From contig JABVXU010000153.1 in assembly GCA_013365365.1 (NCBI GenBank), forward strand, positions 50,384-114,383: DNA of 64,000 nt. The letters are read 5' to 3'. Each line of letters begins with the position of its first letter. Position 1 is the first letter of the stretch. Below the pieces are notes generated by a model. It made no database searches, was not told the origin of the DNA, and was given only the letters and a program-made list of their open reading frames with translations. The position numbers and the translations under genes were made by a program. Shown here one piece after another: positions 37,900 through 53,752 of this stretch. The stretch comes from Cruorifilaria tuberocauda. Taxonomy: Eukaryota; Nematoda; Chromadorea; Rhabditida; Onchocercidae.

Positions 37900-37935
37900 A
37901 TGGGAAAATTTATCAAATATAAATCGGTATTGTAA
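37900..37935 (+). promoter_or_regulatory. Short upstream ORF of ears-2
   Basis: A TATATTTCAG acceptor ends at 37899, and the next bases are ATG. The reading frame ends TAA after 11 codons (MGKFIKYKSVL), 22 nt before the ears-2 start. If the leader is spliced on at 37899 this would be the first AUG. A GTAAGT at 37933 could instead remove it as a 5' UTR intron start. Confidence 0.4.
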
Positions 37936-37942
37936 GTGATAA

Positions 37943-40986
<3,044 letters not shown>

Positions 40987-43874
40987 GTATTTCGTTCTGA
41001 TTTTGTATATTTTTTCGTATTCTGATACTTTATTATCAGTGGTTGATTTTGTGTGGTTCTTTTTCCTTCTAGGTTAATTTATACAAACTTGTGCTAACTT
41101 AAAACTCAATGCTTTGAAAAAATGAAAAACTTTCAGTAGAAAAAATATAAGTGGCAAATCTGAGAAAGACTTGAAATGTCCACTGATACTACCGGTTGGG
41201 GTAATAAGATACTGTAATAATTCTTTTAATCACATGTTTTTCTAATATTGGAATCAATGAAAACGAAATTGTTTTATCCCTTTTAAATTGTTTGATCTTC
41301 ATTATTTAAAATTTTTGTTCAAAGAAGGATAATCAACGTCAGCATGATTAAGTATTTGAAGCTAACCGTTAATTAACCATTAATTTCATCATTAATTAAT
41401 AATTTCCCATCGACATTGAAGTTTCAACTATTTTTTTATTCATTCCGATGTCACTGATGGTTGATTTCAGATGCTAAAATTCCCTTTACCGTTTTAGAAT
41501 TTGTTTAAGCAGAAGAAAAAAGAGTTGAGAATACAATGTAGTTTTGAAACTTGTTGAAAGATAATTAATTTGATGAAGTTGGTGAAAGGTATAGTCTTAT
41601 ACTAAGCATTCGCTTTTTTCAAAAATGCAATATTAATGAGATTTTGAAGTTTGGAATGTAAAACTACAAGGAATGAATATCCTTTTCCTTATCAGTCTGT
41701 GTATCCGATGTTTTGATATTTTTAGCTAGAAGCAATGCTTTGCAAGTTCAGGTTTGTACCGTTTTTAATTTTGAATTAGTCGTAATTGTGAGAAAAACAT
41801 TGCATAAAAGTATGAATAGGATAAACTAACTTATTCGAGTTGTGTATTGCAAAATGATATACACGATTTTATATTACCACTTGCTTTGTAATAATGATGA
41901 TTGAACGATGTTTTGTCGTATATAATCAGTGAGAACGTTTGTTTTCTTCCCAAAATTCCAGTAGCATTCTTTTTCACACATACCAGTGATAAACATAATA
42001 CTTGAAACGAGAGCGCATGTGACTTTCGATTCTTTCCGAGTGTAAAATGTGCTCAGTGTTTTCCGACATCAGTACTTTATGTTTATCTTTAGTACAATAA
42101 GTGTTTAAGCGAATTCAGGTTTAAACGCATTTCATTCCTTTCTCATGAAGCCTTCCCGGTGTTTTCCAAAAACTTGCTTAACCGGAATGTAGACATCAGA
42201 GCTACGAATACACGAATTCGTCTGCTTCTCTTTCTTCTATTTCTGCTGGCTAGTGGCACAATTTGCGAACGAAACGTCTTTAGTTTGCCGATAAAGAGTT
42301 TATATGCTGCAATTATTATTATTGAAAGAAGACCTTTTATTTCATCGAAATTTAAACGTTTAAAGTAATATCCTTACCGTCATTAACCTTTTACTTTCAA
42401 TGCTATTGTGGAGGGGATCGCTCACATGACGTATAGATCTGTTTTCCGGTAGAGCTCTGGCAAGGTATTTTATGTAAGTTATGATGATATTGTCGTTGTT
42501 AAGTAAAAGAAAGAAGTTTTCAAGATGTTTTCGAAATTACTCTCGTATTCTGGAAGTTTAGTCTCATAGTATAAGATAATTCCATTTTTAGGACTGAGTA
42601 GAGTTATGATTTGTGGAGGAGCATGGAAGTGTTTCGTCATTTTTCAATCAAAATATTTTCGGATAATAAAATAGAATTAGATTGGATTTGCGAGTAACTA
42701 TTTACAAATCGAATTAGTATTCATTTGAGGAAATGTTTTGAAATGCCTTACTAGAAGTCACATTGCCTTCTCTTGATCTATTGGTAATATTTCGTTGAGA
42801 AAAGAACATATTTTTTAGAGAAAACCTAAGTCATCATTTCTCCCATTGATTTCTCTTGTTATACCTTATTCTTAAATATAGTTTATTTTGCTGTGATTGT
42901 TCTATTAGAGATTTGAATGCCTTTTCAAGCGATTAGGAATATTTAAGTGCTTCGCGAGGTTTGGTTATATTATTTAACGTTATAATTATTGTGGGTATTT
43001 CAGAGAACAGAACCAGAATTTTTTCGTTTCAAATCGAAGTACAAATGAGTACGATGGGTATTCCATCTTTAATGTGAAGCTAATTATCGCTTTTGGAAAG
43101 GAAATATATTCTAGTATCAGTATACCTGCTGAAGTACATTCTTGATTCAAATGCTGCTAAAAATAATTTTTGATTTGCTTGAGATAGACATAAAGTCGTT
43201 GTAAATTTTATTATTATCAGTGTATATGGGCATGCTAATTTTTTCACAAATGATTCGTGACCAATTTTCGTATTATCATGTTAGATTTTATAATTTCAGT
43301 GATGATTGAATTCGCAAATAAGATATTGAAAGAGGTCGCTTTGGATATGATCGCATAGTAGGAATATTTGGCTCAGGAACATAGTAATTAACTGAACTTG
43401 AGTAGTAAATTGTCAGTTTGCGAATTATCATCAAATGAACATCATGACTGTCTATTTAATAAGAATAAACAGTCATGATATTTATTTTGCACTGAGTGGC
43501 AAGATTTTTACTGATAGATTTTAGAATGATGATAAGTTAAGCTTAAGAAGGCCAATTTTACTTTAGTTCTGTGTCATGTTATTTTTATGTTATTTGGATT
43601 GGGATTATTTTCATGGTAGATATGGATATCAAAATGTTATTGTTCTTTCTTGACTATATTATTTGTTTTAATAGATGGATGAAATAAGAAATACTCATGG
43701 GGACCTTCTGTTAACTTTATTTTATTGGTAATACTCATTTCCTGGTAATTTCAGGATTGTGATTCATCATGTGTAGCAGTAGGTGTTGAAGTTAATTTTG
43801 CACTTGTTTGAATTTCAATTTCTCTGTATTCAATTGATTGTACTCTTTTTGACTTCGCGACTAAAGCCATAAGT
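40987..43874 (+). other. Intergenic region between ears-2 and the EDEM3-like gene
   Basis: No complete gene. A frame at 42162-42368 encodes a signal-peptide-like segment (RLLLFLLFLLASGTIC) but has no ATG and no donor in the phase needed for EDEM exon 2. An 11-bp-stem hairpin lies at 43441-43479 (ATCATGACTGT / ACAGTCATGAT). Confidence 0.5.
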
Positions 43875-46800
43875 ATGCTAGATGGTATGGGGAGATGGCG
43901 GAATCTGGCAGATCAATTCATTTGCATTGTATATATTGGACTAGTTGCTTCCGGTGGTGCATACGGCAATGAAAAGATTAATAGAACTGCTCTCAGGTAA
44001 TTTTAAATGAATGAAGTATCAGATCAGTTAGTTGACTTAATTGTCTAAATGTCTAAATCATATAAGAAATAAAATTTGATGGTGTTTTTAGAATGGATGC
44101 TTGTAGAGTAGGTTAGGACTAGGAAGGAAGGTTACTGTTCGATAATTCTCCACATATTTTTAGTTCTATACAGGAGTGCGCACTGAGATTATGGATGTAA
44201 AATAATTGATTAGTATTATGGATGTAAAATATTTGATTAGTACATCATGCCAGCAATGAGATAAAACTCAATAAATAAAAAAGTTGGGTAAGCTGTCCTG
44301 ATTTTTTTTTAGACTTTAAATAATCTTAACATATTTAACATTTCTGCGTAATTCAATGCAGTCATTGAAGTATGATGATCAAATTACAATACTGAGTCAT
44401 CAATGAGAAATGTTTGATCAGTTTGAAAGATTTACCTAAAATTGCTTCTTTTCTAAAATTTTTTTCTTTATTGCATAGTTTTTATTGTTTTAGACAAAAT
44501 AATCAAGTTTTCATGTGTGAGATATTTCTTCTTTCTTTTTCAATTCTTACTGTAATACTCTATTATAGGCTTCAAGCAAAAGAAATGTTCATGCACGGGT
44601 ATAATTCATACATAAAATATGCATATCCCCATGATGAGCTAATGCCATTGTCATGTAAGGGACGGCAACGAGGTGTTACACCACCGCGAGGGGATGTTGA
44701 TGATGCTCTAGGAAAGTTAGTTTTTTCTAACTACTCGTATAATTTTTAATGATAACTTAAGCAACTTAAAACTTTGCTTTATTAATCTTATTATCCATTT
44801 CGGCTATATTATAGAAAAAGAAATATGTATTAAAGAAGGAAATAGAAAATGTAATGACATCTTTCTACCATTAAAGGTATCATATTTTTTGTATCATAAT
44901 TTCATTATATAACTACTATCAAAATTTAATGTTAAATTAAAGATTACAATCAAAGAGAATGATATTTCTACCAAAGTAAATTTCATATTTTATGTGGAAT
45001 TATCAGCAAGTTTACATTTAGTTGCCACAAGATTACTAGTGTAAAAATAAGGGAAAGTCTTTTATTATAGAAAATACATATACATATTGAACTAGGTGAC
45101 CTACATATTTTATAACTTCCCTCTTTCCATCTCTCTCATCAAAATTTTAATTTTTCGATGTGGGATTTCTTCGTCAATCACCATTTTATCGCTATCTCAC
45201 TTAGTACACTTTTAAGCCTCTAGAGGTTGGCCCAAGTAGTATAGTGGTTAGTACTCCACGTTGTGGCCGTGGCGACACAGGTTCGATTCCTGTCTTGGGC
45301 AGCATTCATTATAGAAATCCCCACTACCTGTTCGTTCGATAGTGAGAACAAATCATTTTATTATCTTTTTGATGATTGTTCATGGCAGATAATTCCTTTT
45401 GTAATATAAGAATTCGAATTTCAGCGGGCTTCAGTAGTCTTATTTTCGGATGAAAACACACTTAACGTGACAAATATTTACAGTTTTTCATTAACTCTTG
45501 TCGATTCATTGGATACGTTAGTTGTTCTGGATGAATTGGATGAGTTCGAAAAGTCTGTAGAACGAATTATAAGGAATGTTCGCTTCAATTCAAACTTGAT
45601 CGTGTCTGTTTTTGAAACGAATATTAGAATGGTGGGAGGATTAATATCAGGTAAGATTTTTTTTCCTTTTGAGCATAAGACTTACGTTACTGGTTATTTA
45701 AAAGGGTCTGTTGCTGGTGGCTCAAGCGGCATTATAAATCGACTGTGTTGTGAATTCGTTTTAATTTTTCAGTCGTTGCAACTATTTTTGACATGGTTGT
45801 TTAAGTTTCACAGGTACTCATTCATAACCTTTCATCACTGATAAAATGTACGCATATTTAAAAAACAAATATATAAAGCTTTGCAGGTCACGTAATGGCT
45901 AAACTGGTGCAGTCGAAAGATGAAGATCGTTTAGGATGGTATAAAGACGAATTGTTGCAGATGGCTGCTGAATTAGCTGATAAACTTCTTCCTGCTTTTA
46001 ATACTAGCAGCGGGATTCCTTATTCAAGAGTAAATCAAATTGATTGTAATACAAGATTCTAAAATAGCGACTGTTATTAAAATAATTATCTTAGTGTTGT
46101 TAACTTATCAACTGTAATGAAAATTTTGATTTTAAAAGGGCAAAATCAAAGTTTTAGATGATGTAGAAACATTTAGCTTTATGAAACATTTTTGAGTCCA
46201 ATTTGCAGATAAGTCTCAAATATGGAATGTTGGATTTTCTACGGCAGCAGCACGACACTTGTACGGCTTGTGGAGGGACAATGATTCTCGAATTTGCTGC
46301 GCTGAGCCGACTTACGGGTAAACCAATTTATGAGGAAAAAGCTCGGAAAGCAATGGATTTTCTTTGGGCTCAGAGACATCGTGGCAGTGATTTGATGGGC
46401 ACTGTGTTAAACGTACATTCTGGAGACTGGATAAGAAGAGGTAGTGTTAAGAAATGTTCTAATTTATATTGACTCTTTTTTTGGCTTAAATTATAGTGTA
46501 TCCTTTATTAGCATTTATCTTTCTTCAGTGTTAACGTGAACTCTTGTTTTTATGCAATCCTTGTTATTAACAGTTTCAGATTCTAGCATTATCAACATAT
46601 TGTAGGTCAAAAGGTAATTACATTTTTAGTTAAAACCTGAAGATATATAGTCTGTTTGTTACAGATGCAGGTATTGGTGCAGGGATCGATTCTTATTACG
46701 AATATTGTTTAAAAGCATATATTTTATTAGGAGACGAAGGATATTTGTATCGATTCAATAAGGTAGAAATTTTCTTTATTATTAAAGAATTAGGTTAATT

Positions 46801-49800
46801 AGATTCATAAATACATGATGCAGCTGATATGCGGACAATGAAAATATTTAAAGTACTGAAATTGGCTTCGTTAGGCAGCATCGACCGTAGGTGTCTTTTG
46901 ATTATCCAATCCGGAATTAATAACAAACTTTTGCAGCATTATGATGCTATAATGAGGTATGTTAACAAGGGTCCATTATTCATCGATGTTCACATGCATA
47001 AACCGACAGTTGCTGCAAGAACTTATATGGATTCTTTGTTGGCGTTTTGGCCCGGGATACAAGTTTTGAAGGGTGATTTGAAAGCAGCTATCGAATTTCA
47101 CGAAACACTTTATCAAGTGATCAAGGCAAATTTTCTTTTATATTATGATCAGGAAAAAATATTTTTCTAGTTTTCTCAGCAGTATTCTTTAAAACAGCAT
47201 CTTTTATAAGAAAAAAAACTAAGATTGCATGTGAAGTTCTCTTGTTTACCCGCTATTTTATCCAATAACGATCGAATTATTTCGAAATTCTAACGTATTT
47301 TTTGCTCTTTTTGGCACAACTTGAGCTGTATTAAAGCATGTTTTAGAGGCACAAATTCTTACCGGAAGCATTTACTCATGATTTGCAAGTTCATTGGGCT
47401 CAGCATCTTATTCGACCAGAATTCATTGAGAGTACCTATCTGCTGTACAGGGCAACGAAAGATGAACATTATTTACGTGTGGCCCAAAAGGTAAGTATTA
47501 TGGGTAATGATTTTTCCAGTATCTGATTCGATTGAACAACTTCTTAGAGGGACATTTTGGTTTTTCCTTTTTCATTCTGAAGAGTGTTATATTGTTTGGC
47601 AGATTCTGGATAGTATGAATAAATTTTTGCGAGTTGAATGTGGATTCGCTGCTGTCAAGGATATTCGTGCAATGAATCATGAAGACCGGTAAAAATTTAT
47701 GTATTTATTTATCTACATAATAAATTTACTTTATTGAAATTCTGAGATTTTAGAAAATTGCAGTTTTTTCACTTTCCGTGTCTTTTACTATAGTTGTAAC
47801 GTGGTCACTTTTTAGAATGGATTCTTTCGTGCTTTCGGAAACTTTGAAATATCTATATATGATTTTCACGGATCCCTCTGATTTACCGATTGATTTGGAT
47901 AACTACGTTCTTACTACCGAGGCTCACTTTATTCCACTATCAATCGGTGACACCGATGACAGTGAGAAAGTTAGTTCTATTTATTGAGCGATGTAATTTT
48001 TAATTTTTTTGTACGATGATAGTCGTAATTCGTAACTTTCAAAGAATCCTTCGGTTGCTTTACAGTGGCGATATTATAACATTTAGAAGTGAAATACATG
48101 TATTTCACCGTGTTTTAAAGATTGATAAAGCAAAGATTGTTAAATTACCAAAAATTGATAATTGTATTATTAGATAGATCCTATAGATAGATCCTTACAG
48201 CTTCCACGTCGTTTGTTCATTGATCCCGATGAAATAATTGATGATGAAAATGCAATAATGGCTAAAAAATTTCGATCAGCATGTCCTGCAACGGTAATTA
48301 ATGCGAAGCATGATAATTTACGGGCTTATGCAGAAGAATTGCGTAACATTGTGCAAAATGTCATCAACGAACTAACGAAGAATTCGGAAAGTTCCAGCAG
48401 TTGTTCAAGAGTGTACGCCATTTATTTATAGGATATAATATATAGAATTGAAGCTGAAAATTTTTCATGGGATTAATAGAAATAAAATTTATAAATAAAA
48501 TGTTTTATTTAGTAACCAACAATATGGCTACCAATTACATAAGCTCAGGAGATGAAATAAAATATCAGTAGGACATCAACCTACTGCTTTTTAAAGTAAT
48601 GCCATCGATATTCTTTATCATCAGGATTCTTGTGATTTTGCTATTACTGGTAACATAGCCTTACTTTATCCACTCATCTCATTGTACTCAAGTAAATCGT
48701 GTATATCCGATGGATTTATATATTAATTCTCGGATAGGTATCACTGAAACAATGTTCAGATTTACTTCAATTTACTTAAAATTTGGCCCGAAAAGCGCTT
48801 AAAATTAATGTAAACTTTTTGTGTTTTTTATTTTGTTGTTTTGTTATTGTAATGGCATGAAACTTAATTTTGTAGGCCAAAACGTCTAAATGCCTGGTCG
48901 TTTAGTGCAACAAATGCCGAGCACATGAAACAACTAAAACAGATGGGAATCCAGATGCAATTTCAAGTTGATGGACATGTTCATCTAACTCATTCGCCGG
49001 ATTCAGTATGTATTGATCATTTTAAAATACTTGGCGTGTTATTTATCACGGGAGAAATTTAGTAATTTTCGGATCAGATCGGTTTGGGAAAGGAATAAAA
49101 TCGTTTTTATTCATTTCAAACAGCTAACTGTCATTTATCACAACGTTCTGTGCTGAAGATTATCTATTTTGATTGGTTTTGCATGGAGTATTGTGAAGTG
49201 CATATCTTTTTCAGTTTTTTGCTTGCTCTTTTGTAAATTTTAAGTGATGACAGAAGATTTCTCATTCTTTTGCGTGCTTTTTTGCAAAATATAAGTGATG
49301 GTAGAAGATGGATGGTCCGCTTCGCCCTCTATTTTTAAAATTTAAACTTTGAAAATTTCTAAACTCTCTTTCCAAGCTTTTATTTATCATTTTAGATCTT
49401 CCGTGCCTTAAATTTCTGGTTTCTTTCTGTCGTAGAAATGAGTAGTTTGGGGGAATTAAGGAAACGAAAATAGTAGTAATTAAGTTCAAACGCACCTGTT
49501 TTCAGGGCGAAGCGAATGAATTCACTACCGAAACCGAAACAGTACAGGCTGAGAGTGATAACATGTTGAATAGTGTGTGCATGTTGGATAATACGGCACC
49601 GGTGAAAAAGCAAGCAAATATCTACATCGTTCATCCATCGCATGCTGCTGTTACCCAAGTGCTCTCCATTATCATGCTTGTTGTCCTATTATGGCTTTCT
49701 GTTATGATTGCGGCTGCAGTTGTTGTGTGTGTTGTTGTTTGTGGCTGTCGAATAACAGCTATGAGACGACCAGTTGCTAGTCAAATTAATATAGAAGAAT

Positions 49801-52800
49801 CCAAGGCTTCTGAATATGTGATAATAAAGGATGATAATGGTAATGATGATGATTATGATGGTGATAATGATGATGATGCTGATGATGATGTTGATGAAGA
49901 TGATGATAATGATGACGATGATGATGATAACGCAATAACTAAAGCGAGCATGAAGTAAAATATTGTGCGTTGTGGATGAAATTGTTGCTATCGTTTAATT
50001 TGTAGCACTTGATAAATTTGTTGATTGGTTTGCCTAATTTAAATTTTCAATAGATTTCTTTTGGGAAAGAAAGTTTGAGAATTTTGTTTATATATTCTCC
50101 AATAGGTAATATATTAAATGAAATCAAAAAATTTTTAATGAATAATATAGTTGACAGTTTCTTTTCGTTACCAGCAGCAACACCTTTTCATGGTGGTATG
50201 ATAATCACTTAATGCTCTAGATTCACATATCATAGAAATATTCTTTAATTTTTATTCATGATATTTTTAGCACTATGACAGCTTCCTTGTAAAAGAATCT
50301 TATTTTCTTTATTTTAGAAAGGAAGTTCTTAACTTGAGATATTAAACTACTAAGAGTTGAAGATAGGAAATATTTGTTAATATATTATTACTTTTCATCT
50401 TTTTTTCGTTATTATATATTCTTTTGGTCGAAATTTAAATTTGAAATTAATACGTGAAGCATATATTTTTTTTAATTTTCGTAAATAGTAATTTTAGTTT
50501 TTATAATAGTAGAATGAATTTTAGATGTTTTTTCGTGAAATTTAATTTTAAAGAAACATACATCTTTTATTAATTTTCGTAATATTCGATAGAGTATCAT
50601 TTCAGAAGTAACAGCAGTGTTGTGTAGTTTATTTTTAATTATATCACGCTAACAATAAATTTTTAATTTCAAAATGTTCTCCTTTTGCATCTTTTTTATT
50701 CGCTTTTTTCTTATACAGTAATTTCAAGTAGAAAAGGTATGATTGAAATCAAAATCTTGTTTTCCTATACATTCATTAATTTCAAACATTGACGACTACT
50801 CCAAAGCATTATTTGAGATACATCTCACTTTCAGGTTAGGATGATGATTATTTCTTAGGACTATTTCTTAATTTTATTCAGTCCTTGCTTTAACATTTTT
50901 CCTTTTTGAAAGCTCATTTTCTGCTTGAAAATTAATTCATTTTAACAAAAAGAATTATTGCTCTGTTTTTTAGTTGTTTCATTATTTTTGTTCATTGAAG
51001 CTGTTTTATCAGTTTCAGTGTTATTTTTGGCACATTCAGGTTTTTTAATGATATGTTTAATTTTATTGGAATATTCTGTATGTATATTTTATTTTGTTAA
51101 TCACTAACGGTTAATATATATACTTGTTACAGTAGTACTGTATAGATAGAGATGGATTGTTTATTACGAATAACCTTGTCTGATAGAGATAGAATATTTG
51201 CTCGAAGTATCTGTATTTGATTTATTTTTATTTTGCTTGGATATTTGATGCATGAGAAAACTGTTGCGGTTTCTCGACTTGTTCAAAACGCTTCACATTT
51301 CATTACATTGCAATTACGTCACAATTTATAGTGGTTCATAAATCGCTGTTTTGCTTTTTAAATCTTACTCCTATATCAATTTCGGTTGTTGTCTAAAAAG
51401 AATTTATCGGAAAAACTAAAGAAATAATGATAGTTTGCTTACTAACATATCTTGTATTGAAAGTGAATAGTGATTTTTTAGGCTGTTTCTCCGGAATGGG
51501 CCGTTCTTGGCAGTGAATTTATTCAGGAAATGATCGTAATAGCAAGCTCAGAAAAATATGGACTTGGTTTGTTTTTCTTATTTTCTTTCAAAGATTTTAT
51601 TATTCGAAAATTGATCTCGTAATAACTATGTTGTGAAATGTGGATATGAATATGGAGTAAAGTTTGTGATGTGACTCTTTCAATTTCTTTCTGATCGCTT
51701 ATTCTTTAGATTAAATTCGTTTAGCTCAATCAATGTTAATATTTTCTCTAATTAGATCGCTTCAGGCTTCAATGACCATCGAATTGTTCAAGTAGTATCA
51801 CAGCCCATATTTGGGATGCTGCATTGGCGAGCTGCATCTGCACAGTTTGGCCAGAATTTGAATCATAAGGCGGTATGTTACATCTTGCATTCATAAACTT
51901 AACCCTGCTGCAGTTTAGGATAAGTTTGCAGAAATATCTATTTTTCTTTTATAAAAGAAATTTTGCAGTAGCTCAAATATTCTATAACCCTATGGAATGA
52001 TAGATTGACAAAAATATGTTGTTTATTATTAGTTTTTGCTTATTTTTTCACTTATTTTAAACCATTTATTCATTTTTACTAAAAAAGTATTATTTGAATT
52101 TGTTCAGGTAGTCGCAGAAGTACAAATTGCTGTGCCTTTTCGCGCCTGTGAACCGTTGACGAATTCACCAAGGATGAATGGTCGTATTGCAATCGTTCAG
52201 CGCCAGGATTGCATGTTTCAAGAAAAAGCTCGTCATGTTCAAGAAAGTGGCGCAGTTGGTATCATTATTATTGGTAATCTTTTAGAAAATCTATGTTATT
52301 GGATGTTTTCAGATGGGCTTTTTTCCGGGTCCTAAAAAATTATGAGAAATTTGGAAAGTAAGAAATATGAACATACATCATGTGATTTAGAAGAGTTATG
52401 CATAATTCATGCTTTAAAATTAGTTCTTGTACAGTGTTCATTTGTTGTCATTTTTGATCTGGATTTTTTCCCTAAAAATTTCCATTAATTTAATTTTATT
52501 GCAAAAAATTTTGCATTACAGATAATACTATTGGTACGAGTATCGATGTATTGCCACCATTTGCAATGTCTGGTGATCAAACTATCAAAGATGACATTGT
52601 TATCCCGGCTGTTTTTCTTTATAATAAGGAAGGTCTTGCTTTTATGGAGCACATAACACACTATCCAAATGCTCTAGTGCGCCTTTCTGATCGTCTCTCA
52701 AATCCGGCTTATTTATTTGAGGATTTTGCGTGCTATGGTAGAAACAAATATCCTTCCAACAAACTTGATCTCTTAGAGGTTTGATCACTTGAAATTTGAG

Positions 52801-53752
52801 AGCTTCAAATCTTACTATGCATAAATATTTTATGCATTATGCCAGTCTTTAGAAGTGTTTTCGACAATTTTACATTTCCATAAATTTAAGGACATGGATC
52901 ATTCGGACGATATCATTGTGATTGATAGTTCTTTGCCAGCTGTGCTATTGAATTTTCGGCTTGCTTCAATTAATGCGGGAAACAATACTGAAGATAAGCA
53001 AAAAGTTAGTTCTTCAATTCTTAGAGGTTCATCACTCATCCTTCAATGCTTATTATATATTTCAAGCATTCTCGTTTACGTTTTTAATAGCTATTTTTAT
53101 TTTGTCATACTCGGAAAATACATGCATATGCTGACTAAAATTGTTTTTATCTTGTTAAAATTGTTTTTATCTAAAATTGTCTTTATCTTAAAAATTATAC
53201 GAAATACGAATATCATATCATTGCACCGTCCTCCTTATTTAAATATATTGTAATCTCCTGCGATCTAGTACAATATAAAAAGCATTTCGATTAGTGCGAC
53301 TTTAGGCAAGTTTCGAATAAGCGATTGCATCTAATTATATCGCACTCAAGTTAAGACTATCATTGGCTCAAGTCACAGATATGAATTCCGTTTTCTTCTC
53401 TTCATTAAAGCTTTGATGATTTTTGATGGGAAATTATTGAAGTAATGGAAAATTCGTAAAATAAATGTTGAAGGTGATAGAAGAGAACGTTGAAGAAATG
53501 CAAAAACTGTATAATTTGTCAACAGAATCCGATACGGTGATGTTTTATAACGTGATACGGCAAATTGGTTACTGGCAGCTTGGTCTAAACATGCAACCAA
53601 CAGAAACTCAGTTAAGAAAGTTCTTTTTGCTCATACCAACAGTAATCAGGATACAGCATATTACTCAGAAGCCTAGAAAGTTACTAGGATCAATAACCAC
53701 TGTTAGTTGTCGATCATGGAATAAACTATTCGATTGCCAGCGAATCAGATGA
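43875..53752 (+). CDS. edem-3: EDEM3-like ER degradation-enhancing alpha-mannosidase, PA-domain form
   Basis: Exons 43875-43996, 44569-44715, 45484-45650, 45887-46029, 46209-46440, 46665-46762, 46937-47125, 47347-47490, 47603-47688, 47816-47969, 48201-48412, 48876-49005, 51482-51566, 51766-51872, 52108-52273, 52522-52778, 52891-53004, 53474-53752; 943 residues against 932 in human EDEM3. A signal peptide ([17 protein letters not shown]) precedes the GH47 domain (about 45-490). That domain has [27 protein letters not shown] with the acid Glu134, [31 protein letters not shown] and TTEAHFIPL. The PA domain (about 640-770) contains [17 protein letters not shown] and [12 protein letters not shown] proteins trim mannose from misfolded glycoproteins for ERAD. 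No KDEL is visible. A GC-AG intron follows exon 7. AATAAA is near 53962. Confidence 0.93.
45230..45301 (+). tRNA. tRNA-His (anticodon GTG), inside EDEM3-like intron 2
   Basis: A 72-nt cloverleaf. Acceptor stem GCCCAAG pairs with CTTGGGC and is followed by A. Anticodon stem CCACG/CGTGG encloses TTGTGGC, anticodon GTG. T stem ACAGG/CCTGT encloses TTCGATT. The D arm, with an A-box-like TAGTATAGTGG, and the B box GGTTCGATTCC form the internal Pol III promoter. No intron. A T-run at about 45366 could end transcription. It lies in the intron between 44715 and 45484, on the same strand as the host gene. Confidence 0.97.
47126..47346 (+). other. edem-3: GC-AG intron in the EDEM3-like gene (after exon 7)
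   Basis: The conserved sequence [15 protein letters not shown] requires the donor AAG|gcaaat. The only in-phase GT donor nearby (CAA|gtgatc) would delete VIK, which human EDEM3 keeps. Confidence 0.75.
49506..49958 (+). CDS. edem-3: Alternative terminal exon of the EDEM3-like gene: transmembrane segment and acidic tail
   Basis: A good acceptor (CTGTTTTCAG) opens a 151-codon frame in phase with the preceding exon (49005) and ending TAA at 49956-49958. It encodes a short luminal linker, one long hydrophobic helix ([20 protein letters not shown]) continuing into Val/Cys-rich residues, a basic stop-transfer (CRITAMRRP), then a tail of almost pure Asp/Asn encoded by GAT/AAT repeats. Splicing 49005 to 51482 instead is also phase 0 and gives the PA form. 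This form would be a 758-residue, membrane-anchored mannosidase without PA domain. An internal GTGAAA donor after CCG (about 49600) might turn the first part into a cassette exon. Family knowledge offers no precedent that I recall. Confidence 0.7.
   Translation, partial: GEANEFTTETETVQAESDNMLNSVCMLDNTAPVKKQANIYIVHPSHAAVTQVLSIIMLVVLLWLSVMIAAAVVVCVVVCGCRITAMRRPVASQINIEESKASEYVIIKDDNGNDDDYDGDNDDDADDDVDEDDDNDDDDDDNAITKASMK
49829..49930 (+). repeat. (GAT)n-rich coding microsatellite
   Basis: Imperfect GAT run with AAT, GCT, GTT and GAA variants encoding the Asp-rich tail. Length polymorphism is likely. Confidence 0.85.

Noticed and set aside
43441..43479. 11-bp-stem hairpin considered as a microRNA precursor
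   Set aside because: Stem far too short for a pre-miRNA (about 22 bp or more needed).
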